Assembly: GCA_022827045.1 (NCBI GenBank)
Contig: JAJDTQ010000259.1
Location: 1 to 34,747, forward strand
Source of the DNA: Candidatus Binatia bacterium
GTDB lineage: Bacteria > Desulfobacterota_B > Binatia > UBA9968 > JAJDTQ01
DNA length: 34,747 bases
Direction: 5' to 3'
Part shown: piece after piece, positions 15,669 to 24,565 of the stretch
How the letters are laid out: each line of letters starts with the position of its first letter
Position numbering within the stretch: the stretch's first letter is position 1
Position numbers and translations under genes: made by a program
The notes under the pieces: generated by a model
The model's input: the letters and a program-made list of their open reading frames with translations, nothing else
Told to the model about the DNA's origin: nothing
Databases searched by the model: none

Positions 15669-16235
15669 GTGCGCTGTAGCTGGGCGACGACCGAGCTGTC
15701 CAGGACCTATCACGACACCGAATGGGGCGTTCCGTGCCACGATGACCGGACGCTCTTCGAATTTCTGATCCTGGAGGGGGCGCAGGCGGGCCTGAGCTGG
15801 GAAACCATTCTGAGGAAGCGGCACCACTACCGGCGCGCGTTCGGCGGCTTCGACCCCGATGCCGTGGCCCGCTATGATGAACGGAAGCGGAACGAGTTGC
15901 TGAAGGACACGGGCCTCGTGCGGAACCGGCTGAAGATCGGCGCGGCGGTCAACAATGCCCAGGCGTTTCTGCGGGTAAGGGAGGAACACGGGACCTTCGA
16001 CAGCTACATCTGGCGGTTCGTCGACGGACGTCCGCGGGTGAATGGCTGGCGCGCCCAGGAAGACGTCCCGGCGCGTACGCCTGAGTCGGAGGCCATGAGC
16101 CGTGATCTCTTGCGGCTCGGGTTCCGTTTCGTCGGCCCGACCATCTGCTATGCTTTCATGCAGGCGGTGGGGATGGTGAACGACCACCTGGTGCGGTGCT
16201 TCCGGCACCGCGCCGTCATCGCCACGGGTTGCTGA
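15669..16235 (+). CDS. tag: DNA-3-methyladenine glycosylase I
   Basis: With the GTG at 15669 the protein is 188 residues, against 187 for E. coli Tag. It starts MRCSW, the family N-terminus with the first zinc-binding Cys. TYHDTEWGVPCHDDRTLFEF supplies the zinc His and base-pocket Tyr. LEGAQAGLSWETILRKR carries the catalytic-pocket Glu and Trp. CYAFMQAVGMVNDHLVRCF gives the last zinc His and Cys. GGAGG lies eight bases upstream of this GTG, so it is preferred over the in-frame GTG at 15630. It removes 3-methyladenine from DNA. The gene begins about 80 bases after the VOC gene and may share its transcript. Confidence 0.94.
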   Translation: MRCSWATTELSRTYHDTEWGVPCHDDRTLFEFLILEGAQAGLSWETILRKRHHYRRAFGGFDPDAVARYDERKRNELLKDTGLVRNRLKIGAAVNNAQAFLRVREEHGTFDSYIWRFVDGRPRVNGWRAQEDVPARTPESEAMSRDLLRLGFRFVGPTICYAFMQAVGMVNDHLVRCFRHRAVIATGC

Positions 16236-16290
16236 CGCCGCAACGGGACCGGAAGGGTTCCTGGACATCCGCACGGGGGAGGAGAACGCC

Positions 16291-16689
16291 ATGACGGAAG
16301 GCTTGTCTCGCGGGGGCGCGCGGTTCGCTTACGTGCTCATGCGAATCGTCGTCGGAGCGGCGTTTGCGCAACACGGCGCACAGAAGCTGCTCGGTTACTT
16401 CGGCGGCATGGACGGACGCGGCGCGTCGGTGGAGATGCTCTCGCTGATGGGGGTCGCGGGGGTTATCGAGCTCGGCGGCGGGGTGCTGGTGGCGGCGGGG
16501 ATACTCACGCGCCCGGTGGCCCTTCTTTGCAGCGGGCTCATGGCCGCGGCCTACTTCATGGCCCATGCCGGCCGCGGGTTCTGGCCCATCGAGAACGACG
16601 GGGAACTCGCCGTGCTCTTTTGCTTCGTGTTTCTGTATATCGCCTTCCGGGGCGGCGGCCCGTCGGGCCTCGGCAGGTCCGGCAGGTAA
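16291..16689 (+). CDS. DoxX family membrane protein
   Basis: The 132-residue protein has four hydrophobic segments. It shows YVLMRIVVGAAFAQHGAQKLLGYFGG near the start, the DoxX signature of helix 1 ending in H-G-x-x-K. GVAGVIELGGGVLVAAGILTRPVALLCSGLMAAAYFMAH and ELAVLFCFVFLYIAFRG follow. DoxX-family proteins sit in the inner membrane, and some contribute to quinone-linked oxidation or redox stress responses; the role here is not clear. GGGGGAGGAG precedes the ATG. apaH starts five bases after its stop. Confidence 0.9.
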   Translation: MTEGLSRGGARFAYVLMRIVVGAAFAQHGAQKLLGYFGGMDGRGASVEMLSLMGVAGVIELGGGVLVAAGILTRPVALLCSGLMAAAYFMAHAGRGFWPIENDGELAVLFCFVFLYIAFRGGGPSGLGRSGR

Positions 16690-16693
16690 ATTC

Positions 16694-17509
16694 ATGGCGA
16701 CGTACGCCATCGGCGACGTACAAGGCTGCTACGAGCCCCTCCGGCGGTTGCTGGACGTCGTCGGCTTCGATCCGGCAGCCGACCGCCTTTGGTTCGCCGG
16801 CGACCTCGTGAACCGCGGACCGGATTCCCTCGCGGTGCTGCGCTTCGTTAAGGGGCTCGGCGCCGGCGCGGTCACGGTCCTCGGCAACCACGACATTCAC
16901 CTCATCTGCCGGGTGGCGGGTGTTTCCGACGCCAAGCGCCTGGACACCCTTGACGGCGTGCTGGCCGCCCCCGACCGTGACGAGCTCGTGGAGTGGCTGC
17001 GCCGTCTTCCGTTGATCCACCGCGACGACGGATACGTGCTCTCCCACGCCGGTCTGTTGCCGCGGTGGTCCACCGGTATGGCCGTGGAGTTGGCGGGAGA
17101 GGTCGAAACGCGACTGCGCGCGGCCGACTACGGAAAGTTCCTGCAGCGTCAGAGGGGCCGCCCGGTAGAGGCGTGGTCCGACGACCTCGATGGGCCGGAA
17201 CGCTGGAACTGCGTTCTCGGCGTGTTCACGCGGCTCCGGTGCTGCACGGCCGACGGCCGCATGGCGCTGTCGTTCTCGGGGGCGCCGGCGGACGCGCCCG
17301 AAGGGTACAGTCCCTGGTTCACATGGCGCCGCGGCCCGACGGACGAGACGGTCCTGTACGGGCACTGGGCGACCCTGGGGTTTTACCGCGAGAACGGCAC
17401 GGTTTGCCTGGACAGCGGCTGTGTCTGGGGCGGACCGTTGACCGCGATGAGGCTCGACGACGGGCAGGTCTTTCAGGTGCCCAGCGGCATGCCGCGCATA
17501 CATCGATAG
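16694..17509 (+). CDS. apaH: Bis(5'-nucleosyl)-tetraphosphatase, symmetrical
   Basis: The 271-residue metallophosphatase is close to E. coli ApaH (280 aa). It begins MATYAIGDVQGCYEPL, giving the GD-x-x-G metal motif, then WFAGDLVNRGPDSLAVLRFV and VLGNHDIHLI. SHAGLLPRW and YGHWATLGFY complete the set of metal and phosphate ligands. It hydrolyses Ap4A to two ADP in the cytosol. The ATG at 16694 is chosen because GDVQG sits right at the N-terminus, as in the family; the open frame further upstream overlaps doxX. It follows doxX after four bases and is convergent with queG. Confidence 0.95.
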   Translation: MATYAIGDVQGCYEPLRRLLDVVGFDPAADRLWFAGDLVNRGPDSLAVLRFVKGLGAGAVTVLGNHDIHLICRVAGVSDAKRLDTLDGVLAAPDRDELVEWLRRLPLIHRDDGYVLSHAGLLPRWSTGMAVELAGEVETRLRAADYGKFLQRQRGRPVEAWSDDLDGPERWNCVLGVFTRLRCCTADGRMALSFSGAPADAPEGYSPWFTWRRGPTDETVLYGHWATLGFYRENGTVCLDSGCVWGGPLTAMRLDDGQVFQVPSGMPRIHR

Positions 17510-17577
17510 GCTCGGCGCGAAGGGTTCGGGATCCGCGCCAGCAGCGGGCATCGCGCGGGAAGAATCCGGAACCCAGC

Positions 17578-18675
17578 CTACCGACCGTCATCCGGGCGCG
17601 GGCCGGTTTGAAACCCACCCCTACCGAGCTGCTGCTCCAGCGCCCACGCCACGTGCTCCCGCACCAGCGGCGACGAGTCGTCGCTACGCTTCCGCAACCC
17701 CTGCACGATGAGAGGATCGTAGGGTGCGTTGCCCAAGGCAACCGCCACGTTCCGCAACCAGCAGGCATAGCCGATGCGGCGGATGGCGCTGCCGCTCATG
17801 ATGCGCAGGAAATCCGCCTCGCTCCAGCGAAACAGCTCCAGCAGAGCCGGCGCGTCCAGTTCGTGCCGCGGCAGGAAGCCCGCCTCCCGCGTGGCGCGGG
17901 CGTAGCGGTTCCAGGGGCAGACGAGCTGGCAGTCGTCGCAGCCGTAGATGCGGTTTCCCATGAGCGGCCGCAGCTCCACCGGGATGGAGCCCTGCAGCTC
18001 GATGGTGAGGTACGAGATGCAGCGGCGCGCGTCCAGCCGGTACGGGCCGGTGATGGCGCCGGTGGGGCAGACGTCGATGCACGCGCGACAGGTGCCGCAG
18101 CGGTCCTCGGCGGCGCGGTCCGTGGGCAGTGTCAGATCCGTGTAGATCTCGCCCAGGAAGAACCACGAGCCGGCGCCGGTGTTGATGAGGTTCGTGTGCT
18201 TGCCGATCCAGCCCAGGCCGGCGTTGCGCGCCAGCGGCTTTTCCAGCACCGGTGCGCTGTCGGTGAACACGCGGTAGCCGAAGGGGCCCGCTATCTCGGT
18301 GATCCGATCCGCCAAGGCCTGCAGCCGCTTGCGCAGGAGGCGGTGATAGTCGCGCCCCAACGCGTAACGGGAGACATAGCCGAGGCGAGGGTCGTCCAGC
18401 ACGTCCCACGGATCGGCCCCGCTCTCCGGCAGGTAGTCCATGCGGGCGGAGATCACCCGGGCCGTGCCCGGCACCAGCTCGGCGGGGCGCGAGCGCCGGG
18501 AACCGTGCCGCTCCATGTAGGCCATCTCGCCGTGCCGTCCCTCGGCGAGCCAACGGTCGAGCAGCGCCTCGTCGCCGGCCAGGTCCACGCCGGTGATACC
18601 CACCTGCTGGAAACCCAGCTCTCGGCCCCACGCCTTGATGCGTCCGGCCAGCCCGGCGAGGTCGGTCTCGGTCAT
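17578..18675 (-). CDS. queG: Epoxyqueuosine reductase
   Basis: The 365-residue cobalamin and iron-sulfur enzyme carries out the last step of queuosine synthesis in tRNA. Landmarks are the TDSAPVLEK catalytic segment (Asp139), GLGWIGKHTNLI, and the ferredoxin clusters CGTCRACIDVCPTGA (Cys193, 196, 199, 203) with RRCISY (Cys219) and GCDDCQLVCPWN (Cys246, 249, 253). A C-terminal HEAT-like segment (SSPLVREHVAWALEQQL) is typical of the family. The ATG at 18675 gives a full-length protein. It is downstream of the ornithine-cyclodeaminase gene on the same strand with a 75-base gap. No other queuosine gene is seen here. Confidence 0.95.
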   Translation of the reverse strand: MTETDLAGLAGRIKAWGRELGFQQVGITGVDLAGDEALLDRWLAEGRHGEMAYMERHGSRRSRPAELVPGTARVISARMDYLPESGADPWDVLDDPRLGYVSRYALGRDYHRLLRKRLQALADRITEIAGPFGYRVFTDSAPVLEKPLARNAGLGWIGKHTNLINTGAGSWFFLGEIYTDLTLPTDRAAEDRCGTCRACIDVCPTGAITGPYRLDARRCISYLTIELQGSIPVELRPLMGNRIYGCDDCQLVCPWNRYARATREAGFLPRHELDAPALLELFRWSEADFLRIMSGSAIRRIGYACWLRNVAVALGNAPYDPLIVQGLRKRSDDSSPLVREHVAWALEQQLGRGGFQTGPRPDDGR

Positions 18676-18750
18676 TTTACCCCGCTCTCAGGGTACCGCC
18701 GGCGGCAAGGGTCCTGCGTGGTCACGGCGTCCATTCATGGAGAGTGCAGG

Positions 18751-19839
18751 TTACGATGCCGGCGAGTAGCCCCGGGCGAACCAGGGCTCGAGGTCCGCGG
18801 AGAACCACTCGCCCGGAAGATCCCTGCCGACTCCGGTCTCCCGGGCCTTGTCCAGCACTGCCTTGCCCATGGCGGCGAACTGGATCGCCATGCCCGAGTT
18901 GTTCTTGTAGTAGACGATGTCCGACGCTTTCCGGCGGCCCGCTACGGTCCCGTTCACCACCTCGCCCAGCTCCACCACCCGCTCCCACGAGGTCTCGCCG
19001 GCCTCGATGGGATCGAGCAGCTCCTTCTGGCGGTTGGCGTGGACGCTCTCGCGGTCGTTGACCACGATCAGGTCGCTGCGCCGGAAGGTCTCCCGGTCCA
19101 CCTCGTGGCGCTCGAACACCACGTCGCTGTTCACGATGGACACCACCGTCTGTCCCGGCTCCAGGTCGTTGCCGTCGAACACCGGCCCCGACGAGTTGGT
19201 GGCGCAGCAGACCACGTCGGAGCCCTTCACCACGTCCGCCGGTTCGGCCGCGGCGGTCACCGGGATTCCGAGTTCGTCGCCGAAGCGTGCGTAGAACTCT
19301 TCCCTGTGCGCGCGGGAAGGGCTATACACCTTCATGCGCTGCAGCGGCAGGGCGTCCGCCAGCGCACGGGCGTGGAGTTCCGCCTGGTGCCCGGTGCCGA
19401 AGAGGCCGGCGACGCGGGAGTCCGGACGGGCCAGCAGGCGCACGGCGGCGCCGCTGGTGGCGCCCACCCGCAGAGGCGAGATGGTGCCGTCCACGATGAT
19501 GCCCAGCAACTCGGCGGTCTCCAGGCTGTAGACGAGGAAATGGCCCCAGTAGCGCTTGGTGGGGTGCTGGAACTCCACGCGCCGGGTCTCGTCGTCCTTT
19601 TCCTCGGCCAGCCGCGAGTTGAGCCGCAACGCCGCCACCCCGTACTTGGGCAGCGCGCCGGCGTGGATGTTGGCGAAATACTTGGCCTTCGGGTCGGGCG
19701 TCGGGCAGGAGTAGCGCAGCCGCGGCCGGTTCACCCCGTTGCCGCGTCCGATTTCGCGGAACACGTCCTCCATGAGGTCGATGCACTCACCCATGGTGAG
19801 CAGTTCCTTGCCTTCCTCTTCGTTGATGATCATCACCAT
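18751..19839 (-). CDS. Ornithine cyclodeaminase / mu-crystallin family protein
   Basis: The 362-residue protein has the family layout. The N-terminal lobe has MGECIDLMEDVFREIGRG, and RPRLRYSCPTP replaces the usual R/K substrate contacts. The Rossmann motif is VAGLFGTGHQAELHARAL, then SDVVCCATNSSGPVFDGNDL, a dinucleotide-binding enzyme strand. SGMAIQFAAMGKAVLDKARETG ends the core. Members include ornithine cyclodeaminase, ketimine reductases and opine-type dehydrogenases, so the reaction cannot be named. AAGGAG lies 11 bases before the ATG at 19839; an ATG six bases later is an alternative. The same frame is open far upstream, but that part is a shadow of the ligase gene. It is divergent from that ligase. 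Confidence 0.88.
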   Translation of the reverse strand: MVMIINEEEGKELLTMGECIDLMEDVFREIGRGNGVNRPRLRYSCPTPDPKAKYFANIHAGALPKYGVAALRLNSRLAEEKDDETRRVEFQHPTKRYWGHFLVYSLETAELLGIIVDGTISPLRVGATSGAAVRLLARPDSRVAGLFGTGHQAELHARALADALPLQRMKVYSPSRAHREEFYARFGDELGIPVTAAAEPADVVKGSDVVCCATNSSGPVFDGNDLEPGQTVVSIVNSDVVFERHEVDRETFRRSDLIVVNDRESVHANRQKELLDPIEAGETSWERVVELGEVVNGTVAGRRKASDIVYYKNNSGMAIQFAAMGKAVLDKARETGVGRDLPGEWFSADLEPWFARGYSPAS

Positions 19840-19929
19840 GCTGTCCGTTGCTCCTTCCTCCCAGCCGAGACTTCGCAAGAATCTACTACGAAACACGCGG
19901 CCGGGTCCATTTCGGCCCGGTCCTCGTGT

Positions 19930-19958
19930 TTGAGTGCGGCCCGCGCGTGCAGTAGAAA
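19930..19958 (+). promoter_or_regulatory. Candidate sigma70-type promoter for AMP ligase
   Basis: TTGAGT (19930-19935) and TAGAAA (19953-19958) are 17 bases apart, each matching four of six consensus positions. They lie 43 bases before the ligase ATG in the gap between divergent genes. Support is by position and spacing only. Confidence 0.3.
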
Positions 19959-20001
19959 GACCGAGCCGGCGGCCAAGGGGCCTCCGGCAGGAGAGCGATT
20001 C

Positions 20002-21600
20002 ATGGCGGACGAACGCACGGCACTGCGGGATGCGGTCTCGCGTTATATGCCGCTCAAGACGGCGGCGGACTGGTGTGACGACAACGCGCGCCGGGTAGGT
20101 GGGAAGGAGGCGCTGGTGGATGCCCGCCGGCGCCTCACCTGGGAGCAGATGGGCGAGCTTTCCGACGCCCTCGCCCTGGGGCTGCTGGACCTGGGCCTGG
20201 AGCGCGACGGGCACGTGCTCATCCAGATGCCCAACTCGGCGGAGCTCTTCCTGGCGCGGCTGGCGTGCGAGAAGGCCGGGCTCCGGCTGGTGACCGTGGC
20301 CCCGAGCCTGCGCCGGGCCGAGCTCGAACCCATCGTCCGCTTCACCCGTCCCGAGGCGGTGATCATGCCCGCCGTCTATCGCGGGTTCCGCCACCTGGAT
20401 CTGCTCGAGCGGGTACGCATTCCCGAGTTGCGCCATGTGCTGGCGGCATGGGAGGAGGTCCCGGCCGGCTGTCACTCCGTGGAGGAGATCCTCTCGAGCA
20501 CGGCCCCTTCCGAACGGCGGTCGCTCCTGTCCGGCACCCGGTACGGCGTCGAGGACGTCTGCCAGCTCGCCACCACCAGCGGCTCCACCGGCGTGCCGAA
20601 GTGCGCGGCCGTGCCCCTCTACACGCGGCTCCTCACCGCATGGATGCACCTGCAGCGGTTCCAGGTTGGGGAGGACGACACCCTGTGCGCGGTCACCGCC
20701 ATCATCTCCGGGGTGGCGGACGGGCTGGTCTACAACGGCGTCTGCCAGGCGGGCGCGCGGGTGGTGCTGATGGATCACTTCGACCCGCGGCGCACCTGCG
20801 AGGTGGTGGCGCGGGAGCGGGTCAACGTCCTGCCGATGGTCCCCACCATGATCTCCCGGCTGTTGGCCCTCGACGATCTCGATGATCACGACCTCGGCTC
20901 GCTGCGGATCATCGTCAGCCACGGCTCATCCCTGCCGCACGACCTGGGTCACGCGGCGGAAGCCCGGCTCGGCTGCCGCATCATGCAGGGCTATGGCAGC
21001 GTTGATTGCGGCGGCCTGTGCGCCACCTCTTGGGACGATCCGCCGGATGTCCGTATAAGCTCCGTGGGCCGCCCCCTGGAGGGCAACGAGATGCAGGTCG
21101 TGGACGGGGACGGCCGCGAGGTATCCTCGGGCGAGACCGGTCGCCTGTGGGTCCGTGGGCTGCCCTCGGACGCGCGCTTCCTGGACAACCCCGAGCTCAA
21201 CAGGCGCCGGCGCGCCGACGGCTTCCTGGACCTGGAGGAATGGGGCCGGATGGACGAGCGCGGCAACATCTATCTCATGGGGCGGGACCAGGATCTCATC
21301 ATCCGCGGCGGCCAGAACATCTTCCCCCCCGACCTGGAGAACCTGCTGGCGCGCCACCCCAAGGTGCGCGAAGCGGCGGTGGTGGGCTATGCCGACCCGG
21401 AGATGGGCGAACGCATCGCCGCCTGCGTAATCCCCGAGAGCGGCGCATCGCTGACCCTGGAAGAGGTTACGGAGTTCCTGCGGGACCAGGGGCTGGCGCT
21501 TTTCAAGCGCCCCGATCGCCTGGAGCTGATGGACGGGTTCCCCAAGGTCGCGTCAGGCGACAAGGTGGACAAGCGGGCCCTCAGGGGGAGTCTGGCGTAG
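20002..21600 (+). CDS. AMP-dependent synthetase/ligase (acyl-CoA synthetase or aryl-AMP ligase)
   Basis: This 532-residue ANL-superfamily enzyme activates a carboxylic acid as acyl-AMP, probably for transfer to CoA. It has the P-loop TTSGSTGVPKCAAV, the aromatic/substrate motif IMQGYGSVDCGG, YLMGRDQDLIIRGGQNIFPPDLEN at the hinge, and the C-terminal lysine loop FPKVASGDKVDKRAL. The N-terminal half resembles EntE-type 2,3-dihydroxybenzoate-AMP ligases (MPNSAELFLARLACEKAGLR), so an aromatic or medium-chain acid is plausible. AGGAG lies before the ATG at 20002. The same frame is open upstream for another 3 kb, but only because of high GC. Its 3' end overlaps the convergent ferredoxin gene by 20 bases. 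Confidence 0.9.
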   Translation: MADERTALRDAVSRYMPLKTAADWCDDNARRVGGKEALVDARRRLTWEQMGELSDALALGLLDLGLERDGHVLIQMPNSAELFLARLACEKAGLRLVTVAPSLRRAELEPIVRFTRPEAVIMPAVYRGFRHLDLLERVRIPELRHVLAAWEEVPAGCHSVEEILSSTAPSERRSLLSGTRYGVEDVCQLATTSGSTGVPKCAAVPLYTRLLTAWMHLQRFQVGEDDTLCAVTAIISGVADGLVYNGVCQAGARVVLMDHFDPRRTCEVVARERVNVLPMVPTMISRLLALDDLDDHDLGSLRIIVSHGSSLPHDLGHAAEARLGCRIMQGYGSVDCGGLCATSWDDPPDVRISSVGRPLEGNEMQVVDGDGREVSSGETGRLWVRGLPSDARFLDNPELNRRRRADGFLDLEEWGRMDERGNIYLMGRDQDLIIRGGQNIFPPDLENLLARHPKVREAAVVGYADPEMGERIAACVIPESGASLTLEEVTEFLRDQGLALFKRPDRLELMDGFPKVASGDKVDKRALRGSLA

Positions 21601-21799
21601 ACCCGGCCGGGTCGTTGATGTGCACGCGCACGGCCCCGTAGGCGCAGTCCCACTGGCACACGAAGCATCCCTGGCAGTCGCCGGGGTAGGCCATGAAGGC
21701 CTTCTGTTGCGCATCCAGGCGCAGGACGTCGGTGGGGCAGGTCTCGACGCAGACGCCGCAGCCGGTGCACGCCTGCCCGTTCACCTCAACGAACGGCAT
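21581..21799 (-). CDS. Two-cluster 4Fe-4S ferredoxin (AprB-like)
   Basis: The 72-residue protein has two full four-cysteine motifs: ACTGCGVCVETCP (Cys11, 14, 17, 21) and DCQGCFVCQWDC (Cys42, 45, 48, 52). The second, with Trp before the last Cys and CAYGAVRV after it, resembles the beta subunit of adenylylsulfate reductase, though the AprB C-terminal tail is missing. It probably shuttles electrons for the flavoprotein encoded just upstream, which its start overlaps by 14 bases. Its stop lies within the convergent ligase gene. Too small to assign a pathway alone. Confidence 0.9.
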   Translation of the reverse strand: MPFVEVNGQACTGCGVCVETCPTDVLRLDAQQKAFMAYPGDCQGCFVCQWDCAYGAVRVHINDPAGSTPDSP

Positions 21800-23516
21800 G
21801 GTCGGCCTCCTGGTTGCGGAATACGAGATGCAGGTTCTGCGTCGGCCGCACCGGATGGGGGTCGTGCCAGGACTCGGGTATGGGTTCGTCCCACAGCCTG
21901 AGCGCGCCGTTCTCCTGCTTCACCACCACCACCTTGACCCAGTTGACGTTGTCGATGACGGGATAGTCCTCGCGGATAAAGGCGACCCGGCTCTCGGTCC
22001 GATAACGGTAGGCGCGCAGCGTGGCCTCCAGCACCTGCACGTACTGGGTGAGACCCCACACCTTGGCCAACTCGTGGGGGTTCTCCGCCATGAGCCGGGG
22101 CACGTCGTGCTCCCGGATGTCGCGGAGCTCGCCGAGGGCCGCGTCGAGGCGGTCGGCGTGGAGCACGAGCCCCACCTTCTCCATCAGGAGCTCGCCGAGC
22201 CGCCGATGGACCGGATCGAACTCGACGCCGTCGCGGCGTCGGAGCGGCTCGAGGATCTCAGCCGTCACCCGCTCCACCTGCTCCGCCGGCGCTTGCGGCG
22301 GCTCCGCCGACCCCACGGCCGCCCCCACGGCCCGCCCGGTCCAGTCGCCGTGGACGGAGCAGAAGGGCAGGTTGCCGCCGGGGAGATAGGTCATGTCGGT
22401 GCAGGTGCCGGCGGCGTAAAGCCCCGGCACGGTGGTCTCGCCCCGTTCGGTGACCCGCGCGCCGGCGCCGAAGATTCCGCTGGTGCCGGCCACCTGGAAG
22501 GTGTAGGGCACCGGCTTCTCGGTGAGGTCGCCCACCATGGCTTCCTGGTTGTTGACGACGATGGGGATCACCCGCCGGATGAGCTGCATCCGCTCCGGCG
22601 ATACCTCCCGCAGGTCCATGGAAGGCACCTGCCCCATTTCCTTCTGGTGTGCGATGGCGAAGTAGAGCAGCGCCCGCTGGGTCATCTCCATGCGCTTGGG
22701 GTCGTAGTCCTCCAGGAAACGCCGGCCGTCCTTGTCCACCCACTTGGCTCCCGAGGGCATCAGCGACTCAAGGCCGGGAGCGGACAGCGCGTTGTCCGGG
22801 TTCAGGTTGATGCCGCCCAGCTCCAGCCGCGACAGCTCCGCGCCGGCGCGCATCATCATGGCGATGCCGTCGCCGGACAGGTCGATGGGCATGTAGCCCA
22901 GCGTGCTTCCGGGCCAGGGATAGGGGAACTTGTAGGGGCCGGTGCACACCACGGTGGCGTTGGCGACGATCTCGTGGACCTCGCCGGTGCGGGTGTGAAA
23001 GCCTGCCGCGCCAACCACGCGCCCCGCGGTGGGCAACTGTCCGTCGGAGGTCAGAAGCTCGGTCAGCGCCACCCGGTTCAATACCTCGACACCGCTTCCT
23101 ACCACGCCGGAGCGCACCGCCATCATCATCTGCGGGCCGCCTTCGGCCATCCACACCCCGTTGGCGAAGGACCGCCCCGGAGCGCCCATGCGGACGATCT
23201 TGCGGCCCTCCTTGACCCATTTGACGCCCCAGCGGTCCATGAGCAGCACGTGCTCGTGCATGACCGGGAGCGACCGGGCCACCAGCGGTTGGTTCACCAG
23301 TGGCCCGCCGAAAGCCTTCATCCAGGCGTCCTTGTCGTCGCCCGGCATGTAGGCAGGATAGACTCCGGAAGCCAGCGCGCTGCAACCGCTGCGGCCGAAA
23401 TACGAACGGTCCACCAGCAGCACCCGCGCCCCCGCCTCCCGCGCCCGGTAGGCCGCGAAGGCCCCGGCGATGCCCCCGCCGATGACCAGCACATCCGTTT
23501 CCAGCCGAACCGCCAT
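21786..23516 (-). CDS. FAD-dependent oxidoreductase, fumarate reductase/AprA-like flavoprotein
   Basis: A 576-residue flavoprotein. The N-terminus DVLVIGGGIAGAFAAYRAREAG is the FAD dinucleotide fold, followed by RSYFGRSGCSALASG, close to the AprA/FrdA substrate-loop start. GLYAAGTCTDMTYLPGGNLPFCSVHGDWTGRAVG is the second FAD contact with a capping segment. A helical C-terminal domain (LMEKVGLVLHADRLDAALGEL...) is as in succinate/fumarate reductase flavoproteins. With the adjacent AprB-like ferredoxin it forms a two-gene module. The module resembles adenylylsulfate reductase in layout, but no sat, aprM or qmo gene is near, so the substrate is open. The ATG at 23516 places the GxGxxG at residue 13. 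Confidence 0.9.
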   Translation of the reverse strand: MAVRLETDVLVIGGGIAGAFAAYRAREAGARVLLVDRSYFGRSGCSALASGVYPAYMPGDDKDAWMKAFGGPLVNQPLVARSLPVMHEHVLLMDRWGVKWVKEGRKIVRMGAPGRSFANGVWMAEGGPQMMMAVRSGVVGSGVEVLNRVALTELLTSDGQLPTAGRVVGAAGFHTRTGEVHEIVANATVVCTGPYKFPYPWPGSTLGYMPIDLSGDGIAMMMRAGAELSRLELGGINLNPDNALSAPGLESLMPSGAKWVDKDGRRFLEDYDPKRMEMTQRALLYFAIAHQKEMGQVPSMDLREVSPERMQLIRRVIPIVVNNQEAMVGDLTEKPVPYTFQVAGTSGIFGAGARVTERGETTVPGLYAAGTCTDMTYLPGGNLPFCSVHGDWTGRAVGAAVGSAEPPQAPAEQVERVTAEILEPLRRRDGVEFDPVHRRLGELLMEKVGLVLHADRLDAALGELRDIREHDVPRLMAENPHELAKVWGLTQYVQVLEATLRAYRYRTESRVAFIREDYPVIDNVNWVKVVVVKQENGALRLWDEPIPESWHDPHPVRPTQNLHLVFRNQEADHAVR

Positions 23517-23608
23517 CGGGCGATCTTAGACAGGGGAAGGTGATTGTTCAAGCCAGGTGGTCCGGTGGCGAAAACGCAAGAGGTGCGCCCTGCACCGCAA
23601 ATAAATGG

Positions 23609-23637
23609 TTGCCGTTCGATGCCGAAGCACCTACGCT
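23609..23637 (+). promoter_or_regulatory. Promoter-like element shared with hicAB
   Basis: TTGCCG (23609-23614) and TACGCT (23632-23637) are separated by 17 bases. The 48-bp block 23607-23654 matches 24234-24281 before hicA at 32 of 48 positions without gaps, including GAAGCA, CTTGCC and TGAC. It now precedes the hicB fragment and the retropepsin-like gene, so it appears to be the promoter of a lost hicAB. Confidence 0.4.
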
Positions 23638-23650
23638 TGCCCGGCGGCGT

Positions 23651-24132
<482 letters not shown>

Positions 24133-24192
24133 TTCCCTGCAGGGAGCGTTTCGCCGCTGCTTCCGGCTTATCGACAAACTCCACAAGCAGCT

Positions 24193-24239
24193 TAGTTGCC
24201 GTCCCATGGCCAGTTCTAGTGGCAACTACATTTAGTTGC
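24193..24239. promoter_or_regulatory. TAGTTGCC/GGCAACTA repeats, candidate HicAB operator
   Basis: TAGTTGCC (24193-24200) and GGCAACTA (24221-24228) are exact inverted copies. A third arm, TAGTTGC (24233-24239), pairs with GCAACTA (24222-24228) across four bases and overlaps the -35 of the hicA promoter. HicB antitoxins usually repress their own promoter, so this is the likely operator. Confidence 0.5.
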
Positions 24240-24264
24240 TTATTCACGACGAAGCATCTAGACT
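24236..24264 (+). promoter_or_regulatory. hicAB promoter candidate
   Basis: TTGCTT (24236-24241) and TAGACT (24259-24264) are 17 bases apart, 46 bases before the hicA start. The block is conserved with 23607-23654, which supports its use as a promoter despite weak consensus. Confidence 0.4.
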
Positions 24265-24310
24265 TGCCAGGTGGTACTGACCATGAAGAGGTCGCGAGGG
24301 GGAAGTGGCC

Positions 24311-24565
24311 GTGGCGCGGAAGGACAAACTGATCCGCCGGTTCCGCGCCCGACCGCGGGATTTCCAATGGGATGAGTTGACCCGTCTTATGGAAAGCGTC
24401 GGTTACAAGGAGATTCGCTCCGGAAAGACGGGAGGGTCGCGCCGGCGCTTCGTTCACCCGACCGCGCCTGTGGTGAACCTGCACCGGCCGCACCCCGGCA
24501 ACGTCGTGAAGGTCTACGTCATTGACGAGCTCTTGCGATTGCTGACCCAAGAGGGGCTGATATGA
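24311..24565 (+). CDS. hicA: HicA-family toxin (mRNA interferase)
   Basis: The 84-residue protein has the small double-stranded-RNA-binding-like fold of HicA: KLIRRFRARPRDFQWDEL, LMESVGYKEIRSGKTGGSRRRF, LHRPHPGNVVKVYVIDELLRLL, TQEGLI. Where many HicA toxins have a catalytic His after Gly-Ser, this one has GGSRRRF, as in the subgroup with an LHRPHP motif, so the active His may be in the latter. It would cleave mRNA when free of HicB. The GTG at 24311 is preferred over that at 24305, because GAGGGGGAA then lies at a usable distance. The stop overlaps hicB in ATGA. Confidence 0.85.
   Translation: MARKDKLIRRFRARPRDFQWDELTRLMESVGYKEIRSGKTGGSRRRFVHPTAPVVNLHRPHPGNVVKVYVIDELLRLLTQEGLI

Noticed and set aside
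16993..20001. Very long open frame upstream of the AMP ligase (1535 codons in all)
   Set aside because: It lies antisense to queG and the cyclodeaminase and in another frame over apaH, with Arg/His/Gly-rich shadow composition. Only the part from 20002 has family motifs.
19840..20922. N-terminal extension of the cyclodeaminase frame
   Set aside because: Antisense to the ligase gene; the family N-terminus begins at 19839 with a ribosome binding site.
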